A DNA stretch of 24,065 bases, from the NCBI GenBank assembly GCA_002412885.1, contig DHVX01000002.1, forward strand, positions 1-24,065, in the 5' to 3' direction. Below, one piece after another: positions 16,219 through 23,643 of the stretch. A model generated the notes under the pieces. That model ran no database searches. It was given only the letters and a program-made list of their open reading frames with translations, and was not told the DNA's origin. The number at the start of each line of letters is the position of its first letter. The stretch's first letter is position 1. The translations under genes were made by a program, and so were the position numbers. The stretch is from Bacteroidales bacterium UBA5197 (lineage in GTDB: Bacteria > Bacteroidota > Bacteroidia > Bacteroidales > Lentimicrobiaceae).

Positions 16219-16272
16219 ATCTTCGTTAATAAAAAAATCCATATCTTTACCGGAGTAACCCTATCAACTGGA

Positions 16273-16761
16273 ATGAAGCACAAAAACCTGACTATAAATT
16301 ACACAGAATCGGATACCATCTCCGAACTTCCGGAAGCCGATCAGCTGCTGATGCAGGAAGCCATTAAATCTGCCGGCAAAGCCTATGCCCCCTATTCCGG
16401 ATTCAGCGTTGGAGCCGCAGTTTTGCTATCATCGGGAAAAATTATCACCGGCAACAATCAGGAAAATGCAGCATACCCATCGGGACTCTGTGCGGAGCGG
16501 GTAGCTTTATTTGCAGCATCAGCTTTATATCCTGATGTTAAAATAGACACCATCGTTGTTACCATAAAAACCGCACACAAAATAACTGAACCTGTTTCTC
16601 CATGCGGGGCTTGCCGTCAGGTTATTGCGGAATACGAAAACCGTCAGAATCAGAAGATAAAGATCATTTTTTCGGGTGAAACAGGTAAATCAATCACCGT
16701 TGATGGCATAGAGAATCTGCTGCCCATCATTTTCAATTCCCGGAAAATGAACAAGGAATAG
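16273..16761 (+). CDS. cdd: Cytidine deaminase
   Basis: Hydrolyses cytidine and deoxycytidine to uridine forms in pyrimidine salvage. The 162-residue protein is of the homotetrameric type. It shows NAAYPSGLCAERVALF with Cys73 as zinc ligand and Glu75 as proton shuttle, and SPCGACRQV with Cys111 and Cys114 as the other ligands. The N-terminal KAYAPYSGFSVGAAV is also typical. A near -7 box, TATCTTTA (16242-16249), precedes it by about 25 nt. The ChaN-like gene follows after 35 nt. Confidence 0.96.
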   Translation: MKHKNLTINYTESDTISELPEADQLLMQEAIKSAGKAYAPYSGFSVGAAVLLSSGKIITGNNQENAAYPSGLCAERVALFAASALYPDVKIDTIVVTIKTAHKITEPVSPCGACRQVIAEYENRQNQKIKIIFSGETGKSITVDGIENLLPIIFNSRKMNKE

Positions 16762-16796
16762 TACAATCTGTTTACAACAACACAATTCCTGATCTT

Positions 16797-17663
16797 ATGA
16801 AACGAATTCTTACACTAACAACTCTGTTTATTATTCTTGTGGCTATGCGTGGCGATTTGCCTGCATATCAGATATTCAATGAAAAAGGGAAAAGCAGCGA
16901 TTTCGACAAATTAGTGAATGCAGCAGCCAAAGCAGACATAGTTTTGTTTGGGGAACTTCACAATAATCCCATCAGCCACTGGCTGCAACTGGAGTTGACA
17001 AAAGCATTATATATTAAAAAAAACGGTGCAATAGTTATGGGTGCCGAAATGTTCGAATCGGATAATTCGCTGATTATCAATGAATATTTATCAAAAAGAG
17101 TAAATGACCGGAATTTTGAGTCTGAAGCCCGTTTGTGGCCGAATTATAAAACAGATTACAAACCCTTACTACTTTTTGCCCGCGATAGCAGTGTAAAATT
17201 CATCGCCACCAATATACCGCGACGCTATGCATCTTTGGTAAACCGCGAGGGATTTGCAGGACTTGAATCACTTTCGGATGAGGCAAAAAAATATATTGCA
17301 CCATTGCCTGTTGCTTATGATGCGGAACTTCCCGGATACAAAGGAATGATGGAAATGATGGGCGGTGCCGGTGGCCATGTGAATGAAAATCTTCCACGCG
17401 CTCAGGCCATCAAGGATGCCACAATGGCGCATTTCATTCTTCAGAACCTGAAAACCGGATCTACATTTATACATTTTCATGGAACCTACCATTCCGACAA
17501 TTACGAAGGAATTATGTGGTATCTGCAACAGCAACGACCTGATTTAAAAATAGTTACCATCAACAGTTCAGAGCAGGACAGCCTGAGCAAGCTGGATGAA
17601 GCTAACAAAGGAAAAGCTGATTTTGTAATTGCCATTCCAACCACGATGACAAAAACCCATTAA
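16797..17663 (+). CDS. ChaN-like heme-binding/iron-regulated protein (DUF399 family)
   Basis: The 288-residue protein has an N-terminal hydrophobic segment (about 4-17) that could export it. I see no lipobox Cys, unlike typical ChaN lipoproteins. Family motifs are LFGELHNNPISHWLQLEL (about 50-67), MGAEMFE (81-87), NIPRRYA (139-145) and the C-terminal FIHFHGTYHSDNYEGIMWYL (about 225-243). A Met-rich stretch (183-188) and repeated His residues would suit heme or metal contact. ChaN proteins bind heme and are iron-regulated in some bacteria, but no iron box was identified here. The gene converges on gtrA with only 17 nt between the stops. Confidence 0.85.
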   Translation: MKRILTLTTLFIILVAMRGDLPAYQIFNEKGKSSDFDKLVNAAAKADIVLFGELHNNPISHWLQLELTKALYIKKNGAIVMGAEMFESDNSLIINEYLSKRVNDRNFESEARLWPNYKTDYKPLLLFARDSSVKFIATNIPRRYASLVNREGFAGLESLSDEAKKYIAPLPVAYDAELPGYKGMMEMMGGAGGHVNENLPRAQAIKDATMAHFILQNLKTGSTFIHFHGTYHSDNYEGIMWYLQQQRPDLKIVTINSSEQDSLSKLDEANKGKADFVIAIPTTMTKTH

Positions 17664-17670
17664 AGGGGAA

Positions 17671-17693
17671 TGCCGTCGGCTCAAACGATGGCA
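17671..17693 (-). terminator. Possible hairpin at the convergent chaN/gtrA 3' ends
   Basis: An 8-bp stem with one G-T wobble (17671-17678 with 17686-17693) encloses the gtrA stop codon region. Neither side has a proper T run, so it would be a weak terminator at best. Confidence 0.25.
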
Positions 17694-18082
17694 AAAGTAT
17701 AATTCAGGTTTATTATAAAATTCCAGATCGTGACTACACCAATGGCGAGTAGTTTTGCAAAGTAAAAGTTAAACTTTACTTTGGAAACCAACAACCACAA
17801 TACAATAGTGTTGATAACCAACCCTATAAGAGAAATAAGCAGAAATTTCCCATATTCCAGTGCAATTTCAGGATTATTGCTGTGAAATGTCCAGATCCGG
17901 TTCAGGTAATAATTTGTGCTTGCTGCAATGGTAAATCCGATGGCATTGGCTACATACTTCTGTACTTTAAGCTTTTCCTTAAAGATATAAGTAAATCCAA
18001 AATCAACTAAAACACCTGAAAATCCTACTACTCCGAATTTAGCGAATTTGCATGCAACCTCGCGGGTTAAAATATCAACCAT
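17681..18082 (-). CDS. GtrA-like membrane protein
   Basis: A 133-residue protein with four hydrophobic segments (about 15-35, 42-58, 78-100 and 105-130). It has the KFGVVGFSGVLVDFG and NYYLNRIWTF motifs of the GtrA family. Members are thought to help move polyprenyl-linked sugars across the inner membrane. No partner glycosyltransferase is adjacent, so the substrate is unknown. It follows the M28 peptidase gene by 34 nt on the same strand and may be transcribed with it. Confidence 0.88.
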   Translation of the reverse strand: MVDILTREVACKFAKFGVVGFSGVLVDFGFTYIFKEKLKVQKYVANAIGFTIAASTNYYLNRIWTFHSNNPEIALEYGKFLLISLIGLVINTIVLWLLVSKVKFNFYFAKLLAIGVVTIWNFIINLNYTFAIV

Positions 18083-18116
18083 AAAAAAAATCTCTGTATA
18101 TTAATCCGGCAAAGGA

Positions 18117-19904
18117 TCAGAGTTGAACAATCAATACTTCTTTTTTTCCGTCTCTTAAAACCTCAATATTGGCTCTTTCTCCGGCTCTCAATTTCCCAAG
18201 ACGACTCATATAATCGTAAATATTTGAAACCGGGAGGCCATTAATTGCTATAATCACATCCCCTTTCAACATACCAGATATCTCAGCTGGTCCGTCCTTT
18301 CTCACTCCCTCAACCTTCATTCCTCCTGAAGTTTCACCTCCTGAAACATCAGGCATTATTCCAAGAGTTACTTTCAGATTCCTGCCGTAATGCCCGGCCT
18401 GACTTCGCGTACCTGATTCCTTGAAGATGGGAGCATTTTTCATGTTTCCCAAACCAGTGGACAAAGTTGCAACAAATTCTGTAACTTTTACCTGTCCGGG
18501 GAAGTTAATACGATCAACATTATCATCGGGAGTATGATAGTCGCTGTGAGCGCCGGTGGTTAGGAACAACACAGGGATGCCTTCACCATAAAATGCAGCA
18601 TGATCAGAAGGGCCATATCCATCGGCAACTTTTCTGACTTCGAATGCGGCTGTTGAAGAAAGTGCATCAACCAGAGAGTCGGCAACTGTAAAAGTACCGG
18701 TACCCGAAATGGTAACCACCGGAGATTCAGCATTCAGCCTTCCCACCATATCCATATTTATCATGGCTTTGATCGATTTCAGGGATACAGGGCTGTTGGC
18801 CACAAAATGCCGTGCACCCACCAATCCCATTTCTTCGGCTCCGAAAGAAACAAACAGCAAACTCCGTGAAGTCCGGTTTTCACTTTTTCCAAACCACTCA
18901 GCCAACTCAATCAAAGATGCAACGCCTGAAGCATTGTCATCAGCTCCGCCATGCACAGCGTGCAGATCAGGAACTCTTGATCCTGAGCCTGTTCCACCCA
19001 TTCCAAGATGATCGTAATGTGCCCCGACAACAATGTACTCATTGCGCAATGAAATATCACTTCCCGGAATAACGGCCATAACATTACGGCTTATTACTTT
19101 TTCCCGTACTACATCTGTTGAAGCTTTTACTTTGGTTCCTGGACGGAGACTTACCGGCAGCACTTTGCCAAGCATCACTTTTTCGAGAGAATCGATTGCG
19201 GTAACCGGAAGCTGAAGAATTTTTGAAGCAAGCATACGGGTAACTGAAACAACGGGAATGCCTGCATCAGAAACTGTTTTATCGTAACTCAGATCAAGCG
19301 GAACATCTTTCTTTTCCATGCCCGAAGGGGAAACCAGAATAAGTCCTGCTGCTCCTTTGTCGCGTGCGGTAAGTGCTTTTGAACGATCGGTTGCCAGCGG
19401 AATAAATGCACTGTTCTGATTTTCAGGCTCCGGATCTCCTCTTAAAACCATTACCCACTTCCCCTTTACATCTGCAAAAGCATAATCATCCCAATTGATA
19501 TCACCGCTTATTCCTGTAATACCATAACCAGCAAAAATAACTTCAGCATCAACAGTTGCTGAAGAAGAAAACGACAGAGGCATAAAATCTACTGAAACAT
19601 CAGCCTTTTGTCCATTCACAAAAAAAGCATTGCCATCGCCCTGCGAAACTCCGGCAACCAGACTAAAATACTGAAAGCCATTATCTCCCTGAAGCACAGC
19701 TCCAGCAGCACGGAATTTATCACGAATATAAGTTGCAGCCAGTGAATCACCTTTTGTTCCGGCTTTGCGACCTTCGAGCTCATCAGAAGCAAGATAGGTG
19801 ATGTGCTTTCGCAGATTGTCAGATGTATTCTGCGAATGAAGCGACAGCGAGAAGAGTAAAAGAAAAACAGATGGAAATAGTATTCTGAGGTCTGGATTTT
19901 TCAT
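18117..19904 (-). CDS. Secreted M28 family zinc aminopeptidase with PA and PDZ domains
   Basis: From the ATG at 19904 the protein has 595 residues. It has a signal peptide (about 1-24), a PA (protease-associated) insertion (about 115-250) and the M28 peptidase core (about 275-490). Likely zinc ligands and catalytic residues are His296 in GAHYDHLG, Asp322 in ADDNASG, Glu357/358 in FGAEEMGL, Asp385 in NMDMVGRL and His457 in SDYHTPDD. A C-terminal PDZ domain (about 512-595) contains MLKGDVIIAING. It probably trims peptides in the periplasm or outside. The open frame extends 29 codons upstream, but that extension runs through a -7 box and the flavodoxin terminator, so 19904 is the right start. 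Confidence 0.93.
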   Translation of the reverse strand: MKNPDLRILFPSVFLLLFSLSLHSQNTSDNLRKHITYLASDELEGRKAGTKGDSLAATYIRDKFRAAGAVLQGDNGFQYFSLVAGVSQGDGNAFFVNGQKADVSVDFMPLSFSSSATVDAEVIFAGYGITGISGDINWDDYAFADVKGKWVMVLRGDPEPENQNSAFIPLATDRSKALTARDKGAAGLILVSPSGMEKKDVPLDLSYDKTVSDAGIPVVSVTRMLASKILQLPVTAIDSLEKVMLGKVLPVSLRPGTKVKASTDVVREKVISRNVMAVIPGSDISLRNEYIVVGAHYDHLGMGGTGSGSRVPDLHAVHGGADDNASGVASLIELAEWFGKSENRTSRSLLFVSFGAEEMGLVGARHFVANSPVSLKSIKAMINMDMVGRLNAESPVVTISGTGTFTVADSLVDALSSTAAFEVRKVADGYGPSDHAAFYGEGIPVLFLTTGAHSDYHTPDDNVDRINFPGQVKVTEFVATLSTGLGNMKNAPIFKESGTRSQAGHYGRNLKVTLGIMPDVSGGETSGGMKVEGVRKDGPAEISGMLKGDVIIAINGLPVSNIYDYMSRLGKLRAGERANIEVLRDGKKEVLIVQL

Positions 19905-19938
19905 AAAAGTAAAGATGATGTGAAAAACAATCAAGATG

Positions 19939-19946
19939 CAAATGTA
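19939..19946 (-). promoter_or_regulatory. -7 box (TACATTTG) of the M28 peptidase gene
   Basis: The minus-strand octamer TACATTTG matches TAnnTTTG and lies 34 nt before the ATG at 19904, immediately after the flavodoxin terminator's T run. No TTG is found 17-23 nt upstream; that space is occupied by the terminator stem. Confidence 0.4.
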
Positions 19947-19977
19947 AAAAAAAATGCCGGTACTACATGGACCGGCA
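19946..19977 (-). terminator. Rho-independent terminator of the flavodoxin gene
   Basis: On the minus strand TGCCGGT (19977-19971) pairs with ACCGGCA (19961-19955) across a 9-nt loop, followed by nine T residues (19954-19946). It lies about 90 nt past the flavodoxin stop. Confidence 0.8.
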
Positions 19978-20067
19978 AATACGCCTGACAAACAACGCTA
20001 TGCATTGTTTGATTAAAGATTCATTGACCTTCAGCAAAACGCATGGTCAAAAGCAAAACAAGAGTGG

Positions 20068-20580
20068 TTAGTTGATCTGAAATTCAGTGCGCAACTGACT
20101 CACCCATTTTGAAATACGTTCATCGGTAAGTTCTGGCTGACTATCTTCATCAATTGCAAGACCAACGAACTTTCCATCTTTTTCAGCTGTAGAAAAGTAG
20201 TATGAATACCCTTTGGTAGGCCAGAAACCAACCACATTCTGTTTGAAAGGCAGCCTGCAAAAAACAGTGCCCATACCGTCAACAAAACTTTCAGGATATT
20301 CAATCTGATCTCCCAGTCCAAAAATAGCAATCTTCTTGTCATCGATCTTTGCTTCAACAAGCACATCGATAAAACGCTCCCAATCCTGATGCATTTCTCC
20401 GATACCCCAGGCAGAGGTACCCAGAATCAGGCAGTCGTATTTTTCAAGATCTCCGGTTGATGCAGAACTTACATTATGCAACTCAGCCACACCTTTTCCA
20501 AAGGATTTAATAATGGCTTGTGCAGCTTTGTATGTACTTCCCTTGTGGCTTCCGCCATAGAAAATTCCAATTTTTCCCAT
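20068..20580 (-). CDS. fldA: Long-chain flavodoxin
   Basis: A small FMN electron carrier, 170 residues from the ATG at 20580. The body is that of long-chain FldA: GTSAWGIGEMHQDWERF (54-70) around the isoalloxazine, GLGDQIEYPESFVDGMG (88-104), and a C-terminal DGKFVGLAIDEDSQPELTDERISKWV. The phosphate-binding loop is unusual: GGSHKGST (9-16) instead of the usual GSxTGxT form. The frame is open 26 codons further upstream, but a consensus promoter lies there and GGGAAC precedes this ATG. It is monocistronic, with its own promoter and terminator. In an anaerobe it may serve pyruvate oxidation or replace ferredoxin under iron limitation; that is an inference. Confidence 0.92.
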   Translation of the reverse strand: MGKIGIFYGGSHKGSTYKAAQAIIKSFGKGVAELHNVSSASTGDLEKYDCLILGTSAWGIGEMHQDWERFIDVLVEAKIDDKKIAIFGLGDQIEYPESFVDGMGTVFCRLPFKQNVVGFWPTKGYSYYFSTAEKDGKFVGLAIDEDSQPELTDERISKWVSQLRTEFQIN

Positions 20581-20614
20581 TTGTTCCCTGTCGTTTTTAA
20601 AATAAAATAGATGG

Positions 20615-20646
20615 CAAATATACTCCTGAACAACAACTAATGCAAA
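20615..20646 (-). promoter_or_regulatory. Consensus promoter of the flavodoxin gene
   Basis: On the minus strand TTTG (20646-20643), 20 nt, then TATATTTG (20622-20615) is a full match to the Bacteroidota promoter. The start site would fall near 20608, leaving a leader of roughly 28 nt before the ATG at 20580. Confidence 0.7.
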
Positions 20647-20658
20647 TACTGGAATCAA

Positions 20659-20979
20659 ATAAAATCAATTCATCTATTTGATAATCAGCATCCAAGAATA
20701 TGACAAACCCATCTATTCTACAAGCAGTCAATTAGTTAGACCGATTAAACCCTTTAACAAAAGAAAAGTTCATTGTTATGCTTAACTTATGACAGCAAAT
20801 TGCGGGATACAACTCAATAAATCTTATAAAAATTCAGAAAATCGATGTACTTTTAAATTCTTCAGCGAAAAAAGTGTGGATAACAGATTACATTTTAGTT
20901 ATATAACCATTGATCTGTTAGATAAATGTATCAAGTGTAGCATCAAGGGGATGTTAAATTGTTTTCAAAAAAAAACATT
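20659..20979. other. AT-rich divergent intergenic region before the TorF-like gene
   Basis: The region between the flavodoxin promoter and the porin-like gene holds no convincing gene. A 64-codon frame (20789-20983) has no recognisable features. No exact TAnnTTTG was found for the rightward gene, only near matches such as TACATTTT. A duplicated ATCAAG (around 20930-20947) is short and probably chance. Confidence 0.45.
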
Positions 20980-21732
20980 ATGAAAAAACTGAACTATGCT
21001 TTGGCTGTTGCAGGTGCAACAATAATTATGATGATGCCGGTCATAGCTTTTGCCCAACCAGAAACTTCTCTGAATACAGGCGTCGATCTGATGAGTCGCT
21101 TCGTTTGGAGAGGAATGAATTCTGGAGGATCATCGCCAAGTATTCAACCTACACTTGAGTATAGTGCAGGAAGTTTCACTCTTGGCAGTTGGGGTGCTTT
21201 TTCAATGAGCGACGGAGTAATGATTCAGGAAGTTGATCTCTATCTGAACTACACATTCAAGGATATGGTTAGTCTGACAATAACCGACTATTTCCTTCCG
21301 GACGAAACAATTTCCAACAACAACTATTTTGAATTTGATGAAGACAAAACATCTCATCTGCTTGAAGTTTCGGCTTCATTTGATGGAACTGAGAAAATTC
21401 CATTCACACTTATGGCTGCTGTTAACTTCTGGGGAGCAGATGCGCTAAAGGCAAACGGGAAAAAACAATTTTCGACTTATTTTGAACTGGGTTATAATGG
21501 CAACTTTAAGGAATCAGAATACAATCTGTTTCTTGGATTCACTCCTGACAATCCGGATAAAGACCTTGAAGAATACGGATTTTACGGCCCGCACGCGGGA
21601 GTAATGAATATTGGCATCACGGTAGTAAAGGAAATAAAAATAACCGACCACTTCAGTCTGCCGTTTATCAGTTCCTTTATTCTTAATCCTATGGAAGAGA
21701 ACGTGTTTCTGGTTGTTGGAATTTCTTTTTGA
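20980..21732 (+). CDS. TorF-like putative outer-membrane porin
   Basis: The protein has 250 residues from the ATG at 20980, with a signal peptide (about 1-25, ending AFAQ). The mature part starts with LNTGVDLMSRFVWRGMN and contains SIQPTLEYSAGSFTLGSWGAFSM and EVDLYLNYTF. These are the alternating beta-strand features of the TorF/Gcw_chp family of putative porins, and the C-terminus ends in a Phe-final strand (VVGISF), as outer-membrane barrels do. The frame is open to an ATG at 20959, seven codons upstream, but the chosen Met gives the standard MKK signal peptide. The family's substrate is not known; I see no transporter or nitrogen-regulation gene beside it. Confidence 0.75.
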   Translation: MKKLNYALAVAGATIIMMMPVIAFAQPETSLNTGVDLMSRFVWRGMNSGGSSPSIQPTLEYSAGSFTLGSWGAFSMSDGVMIQEVDLYLNYTFKDMVSLTITDYFLPDETISNNNYFEFDEDKTSHLLEVSASFDGTEKIPFTLMAAVNFWGADALKANGKKQFSTYFELGYNGNFKESEYNLFLGFTPDNPDKDLEEYGFYGPHAGVMNIGITVVKEIKITDHFSLPFISSFILNPMEENVFLVVGISF

Positions 21733-21782
21733 AGCAAAAGAATCTGAAAACGTTTTGCTGAAAGAAATAAGAATACCAGACT

Positions 21783-21814
21783 TTTGATCCACATCAAAAC
21801 CTTTTCTATTTTTG
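21783..21814 (+). promoter_or_regulatory. Consensus promoter of the thioredoxin-fold gene
   Basis: TTTG (21783-21786), 20 nt, then TATTTTTG (21807-21814) is a complete Bacteroidota promoter. Transcription would start near 21821, leaving about 48 nt of leader before the ATG at 21869. Confidence 0.72.
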
Positions 21815-21868
21815 CACGTTCATTCCCCTTGAAATTTAACCGGTCGATAACACCTCAAATCAGTATTC

Positions 21869-22396
21869 ATGAAACACATTATTCTTTTGATTTCGTTTAT
21901 GATTTTTACTTTCAATATATCATTGGCTCAGGATGATAATCAAAGGATTACTGATGAAAAAAGTGGCAAAGAAATACTGATCGGAACTGTTACCCGCGCA
22001 GGACTTGAGGAAATCGGCGACTGGTTTGCAACCGAATATCAGCAGTATCAGCCTGACACCAACGACATTGCGCTGCTAAAGAATTTCCAATCTGATTTTC
22101 CCTTTATTTTTATTGTGCTTGGAACCTGGTGTGGCGACAGTCATGAGCAAGTTCCAAGGTTTTTCAAAATCCTCGACCAGTTGCAGTATCCATCCGAAAA
22201 AGTGTTTATGGTTGCCCTTGACCGCGACAAAAAAGCCAAAGATTTCTGCATTGGAGACTATGACATAAAACTTGTTCCAACTTTTATCATCACCAATCAG
22301 GGAGAAGAAACCGGCAGAATTATTGAGACACCCACAGAAACACTGGAACGTGATCTTTTAAATATTCTCCGCGGAAGTTCCCCTGCTCCCCGATGA
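21869..22396 (+). CDS. Secreted thioredoxin-fold protein with a WCGDS motif
   Basis: A 175-residue exported protein with a signal peptide (1-20, ending SLAQ). The fold is recognisable from VLGTWCGDSHEQVPRFFKIL (about 83-102), a VALDRDKKA strand/loop, and KLVPTFI with the cis-Pro137. The active site has a single Cys (Cys88) with Asp-Ser in place of Pro-Cys of CxxC. Another Cys (127) sits in DFCIGDY. It is thus unlikely to be a classical dithiol oxidoreductase; it might act as a monothiol or peroxiredoxin-like protein, or use Cys127. It has its own promoter, and panC follows after 35 nt. Confidence 0.82.
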   Translation: MKHIILLISFMIFTFNISLAQDDNQRITDEKSGKEILIGTVTRAGLEEIGDWFATEYQQYQPDTNDIALLKNFQSDFPFIFIVLGTWCGDSHEQVPRFFKILDQLQYPSEKVFMVALDRDKKAKDFCIGDYDIKLVPTFIITNQGEETGRIIETPTETLERDLLNILRGSSPAPR

Positions 22397-22431
22397 TATG
22401 CATTCCTCAAACTTACACTAAACACTCCTGA

Positions 22432-23271
22432 ATGATTCTGTTCGAAACCATTAACCAGACACGTGAATTTTCGGTACTTAAACGCAAAGAAGGCTTAAGT
22501 ATAGGATTTGTACCTACAATGGGCGCTTTGCACGATGGACATATTTCTCTTGTTAGGAAGGCAAGAGAAGAAAATGACATTGTGATATGCAGCATTTTCG
22601 TCAATCCGATTCAATTCAACAATCCGGATGATCTGAAAAAATACCCAAGAACACTGGAAAAAGATCTTCAATTGCTAGAAGAAGCAGGTTGCGATCTGGT
22701 TTTTAATCCTTCGGTGGACGAGATGTATCCTGAAACGGTGAAAAAAGAGTATGACTTCGGCGATCTGGCCAATGTTATGGAAGGAGAATTCAGACCCGGA
22801 CATTTCAATGGAGTGGCCATTGTTGTGCAAAAACTCTTTGACATTACTCTGCCTCACCGGGCTTATTTTGGCGAGAAAGATTATCAGCAGCTGCAAATAA
22901 TTAAAGCTCTGGTCAGGATTGAAAATCTTGATGTTGAAATCAGACCCTGCCCCATCAGCCGAGAAAAAGACGGTCTGGCCAGAAGCTCACGAAACGAAAG
23001 ACTGACTCCTGAAATGCGCAGAGCGGTGCCATATATCAATCTGGTACTCAACGAGGCAAAGGGAATGGCTCAGAATCATACCGCAGGGGATATTATCAGA
23101 TTTGTAAAGTTTAAATTCAGTGAGCATCCATTGCTGAAACTGGAATACTTTTCAATAGCTTCGGGCATTGATCTGCAACCGGTTTCAGGATACGCATCAA
23201 AAGGCGACATGGCTTTTATAGCAGTTTTCGCCGGTGATATCAGGCTTATTGATAACATTCAATTAATTTGA
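22432..23271 (+). CDS. panC: Pantothenate synthetase (pantoate-beta-alanine ligase)
   Basis: Condenses pantoate and beta-alanine with ATP in vitamin B5/CoA synthesis. The 279-residue length is standard. Motifs: FVPTMGALHDGH (nucleotide-binding, about 25-36), SIFVNPIQFN (about 54-63), YFGEKDYQQLQIIKALV (about 144-160) and SSRNERLTPE. It is followed 16 nt later by panD, whose product supplies the beta-alanine. Confidence 0.97.
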   Translation: MILFETINQTREFSVLKRKEGLSIGFVPTMGALHDGHISLVRKAREENDIVICSIFVNPIQFNNPDDLKKYPRTLEKDLQLLEEAGCDLVFNPSVDEMYPETVKKEYDFGDLANVMEGEFRPGHFNGVAIVVQKLFDITLPHRAYFGEKDYQQLQIIKALVRIENLDVEIRPCPISREKDGLARSSRNERLTPEMRRAVPYINLVLNEAKGMAQNHTAGDIIRFVKFKFSEHPLLKLEYFSIASGIDLQPVSGYASKGDMAFIAVFAGDIRLIDNIQLI

Positions 23272-23280
23272 TTATTTTTG
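23249..23280 (+). promoter_or_regulatory. Candidate promoter of panD overlapping the end of panC
   Basis: TTG (23249-23251), 21 nt, then TATTTTTG (23273-23280) fits the Bacteroidota consensus. The panD ATG begins only 7 nt later, so the resulting transcript would be nearly or fully leaderless. It would give panD expression independent of panC. Confidence 0.5.
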
Positions 23281-23287
23281 CAGCGCT

Positions 23288-23635
23288 ATGACAATAGAGA
23301 TATTAAAATCGAAAATTCACCGGGCAACAATCACCGAAGCCAATCTTCATTATATCGGAAGTATCGGCATTGATGAAGACCTGATGGAAGCCGCCAATCT
23401 CATCGAATTTGAGAAAGTTCAGGTATTGAACATCAACAACGGTGAAAGGCTTGAGACCTATGTGATCAAAGGCGAAAGAGGAAGCGGAATGATTTCGCTC
23501 AATGGCGCTGCAGCCCGCAAAGCCGTTGCCGGCGATCTGATCATTGTTGCCGCTTTCGCTCATATGACTCCTGAGGAAGCCGCTACATTTAAGCCTGCCA
23601 TTGTTTTCCCTGACAACAATAACCGCATCGTATAA
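23288..23635 (+). CDS. panD: Aspartate 1-decarboxylase (pyruvoyl-dependent)
   Basis: Decarboxylates aspartate to beta-alanine for pantothenate. The 115-residue proenzyme shows the self-cleavage site Gly24-Ser25 in HYIGSIGID; Ser25 becomes the pyruvoyl cofactor. Further marks are KSKIHRATIT near the N-terminus, NGERLETYVIKGERGSG and the NGAAARKAVAGDLIIVAAF block. It lies directly after panC and may use both the panC transcript and its own promoter. Confidence 0.97.
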   Translation: MTIEILKSKIHRATITEANLHYIGSIGIDEDLMEAANLIEFEKVQVLNINNGERLETYVIKGERGSGMISLNGAAARKAVAGDLIIVAAFAHMTPEEAATFKPAIVFPDNNNRIV

Positions 23636-23643
23636 TCTCCGAC

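Noticed and set aside
16242..16249. TATCTTTA before cdd as a -7 box
   Set aside because: The last base departs from TAnnTTTG and no -33 TTG sits at the right distance; mentioned with the gene only.
20789..20983. 64-codon open frame before the TorF-like gene
   Set aside because: No Shine-Dalgarno site, signal or family feature; composition looks like AT-rich spacer and it overlaps the start of the real gene.
21733..21760. AGCAAAA...TTTTGCT inverted repeat after the TorF-like gene
   Set aside because: The stem is AT-rich with a 13-nt loop and no T run follows, so it is not a convincing terminator.
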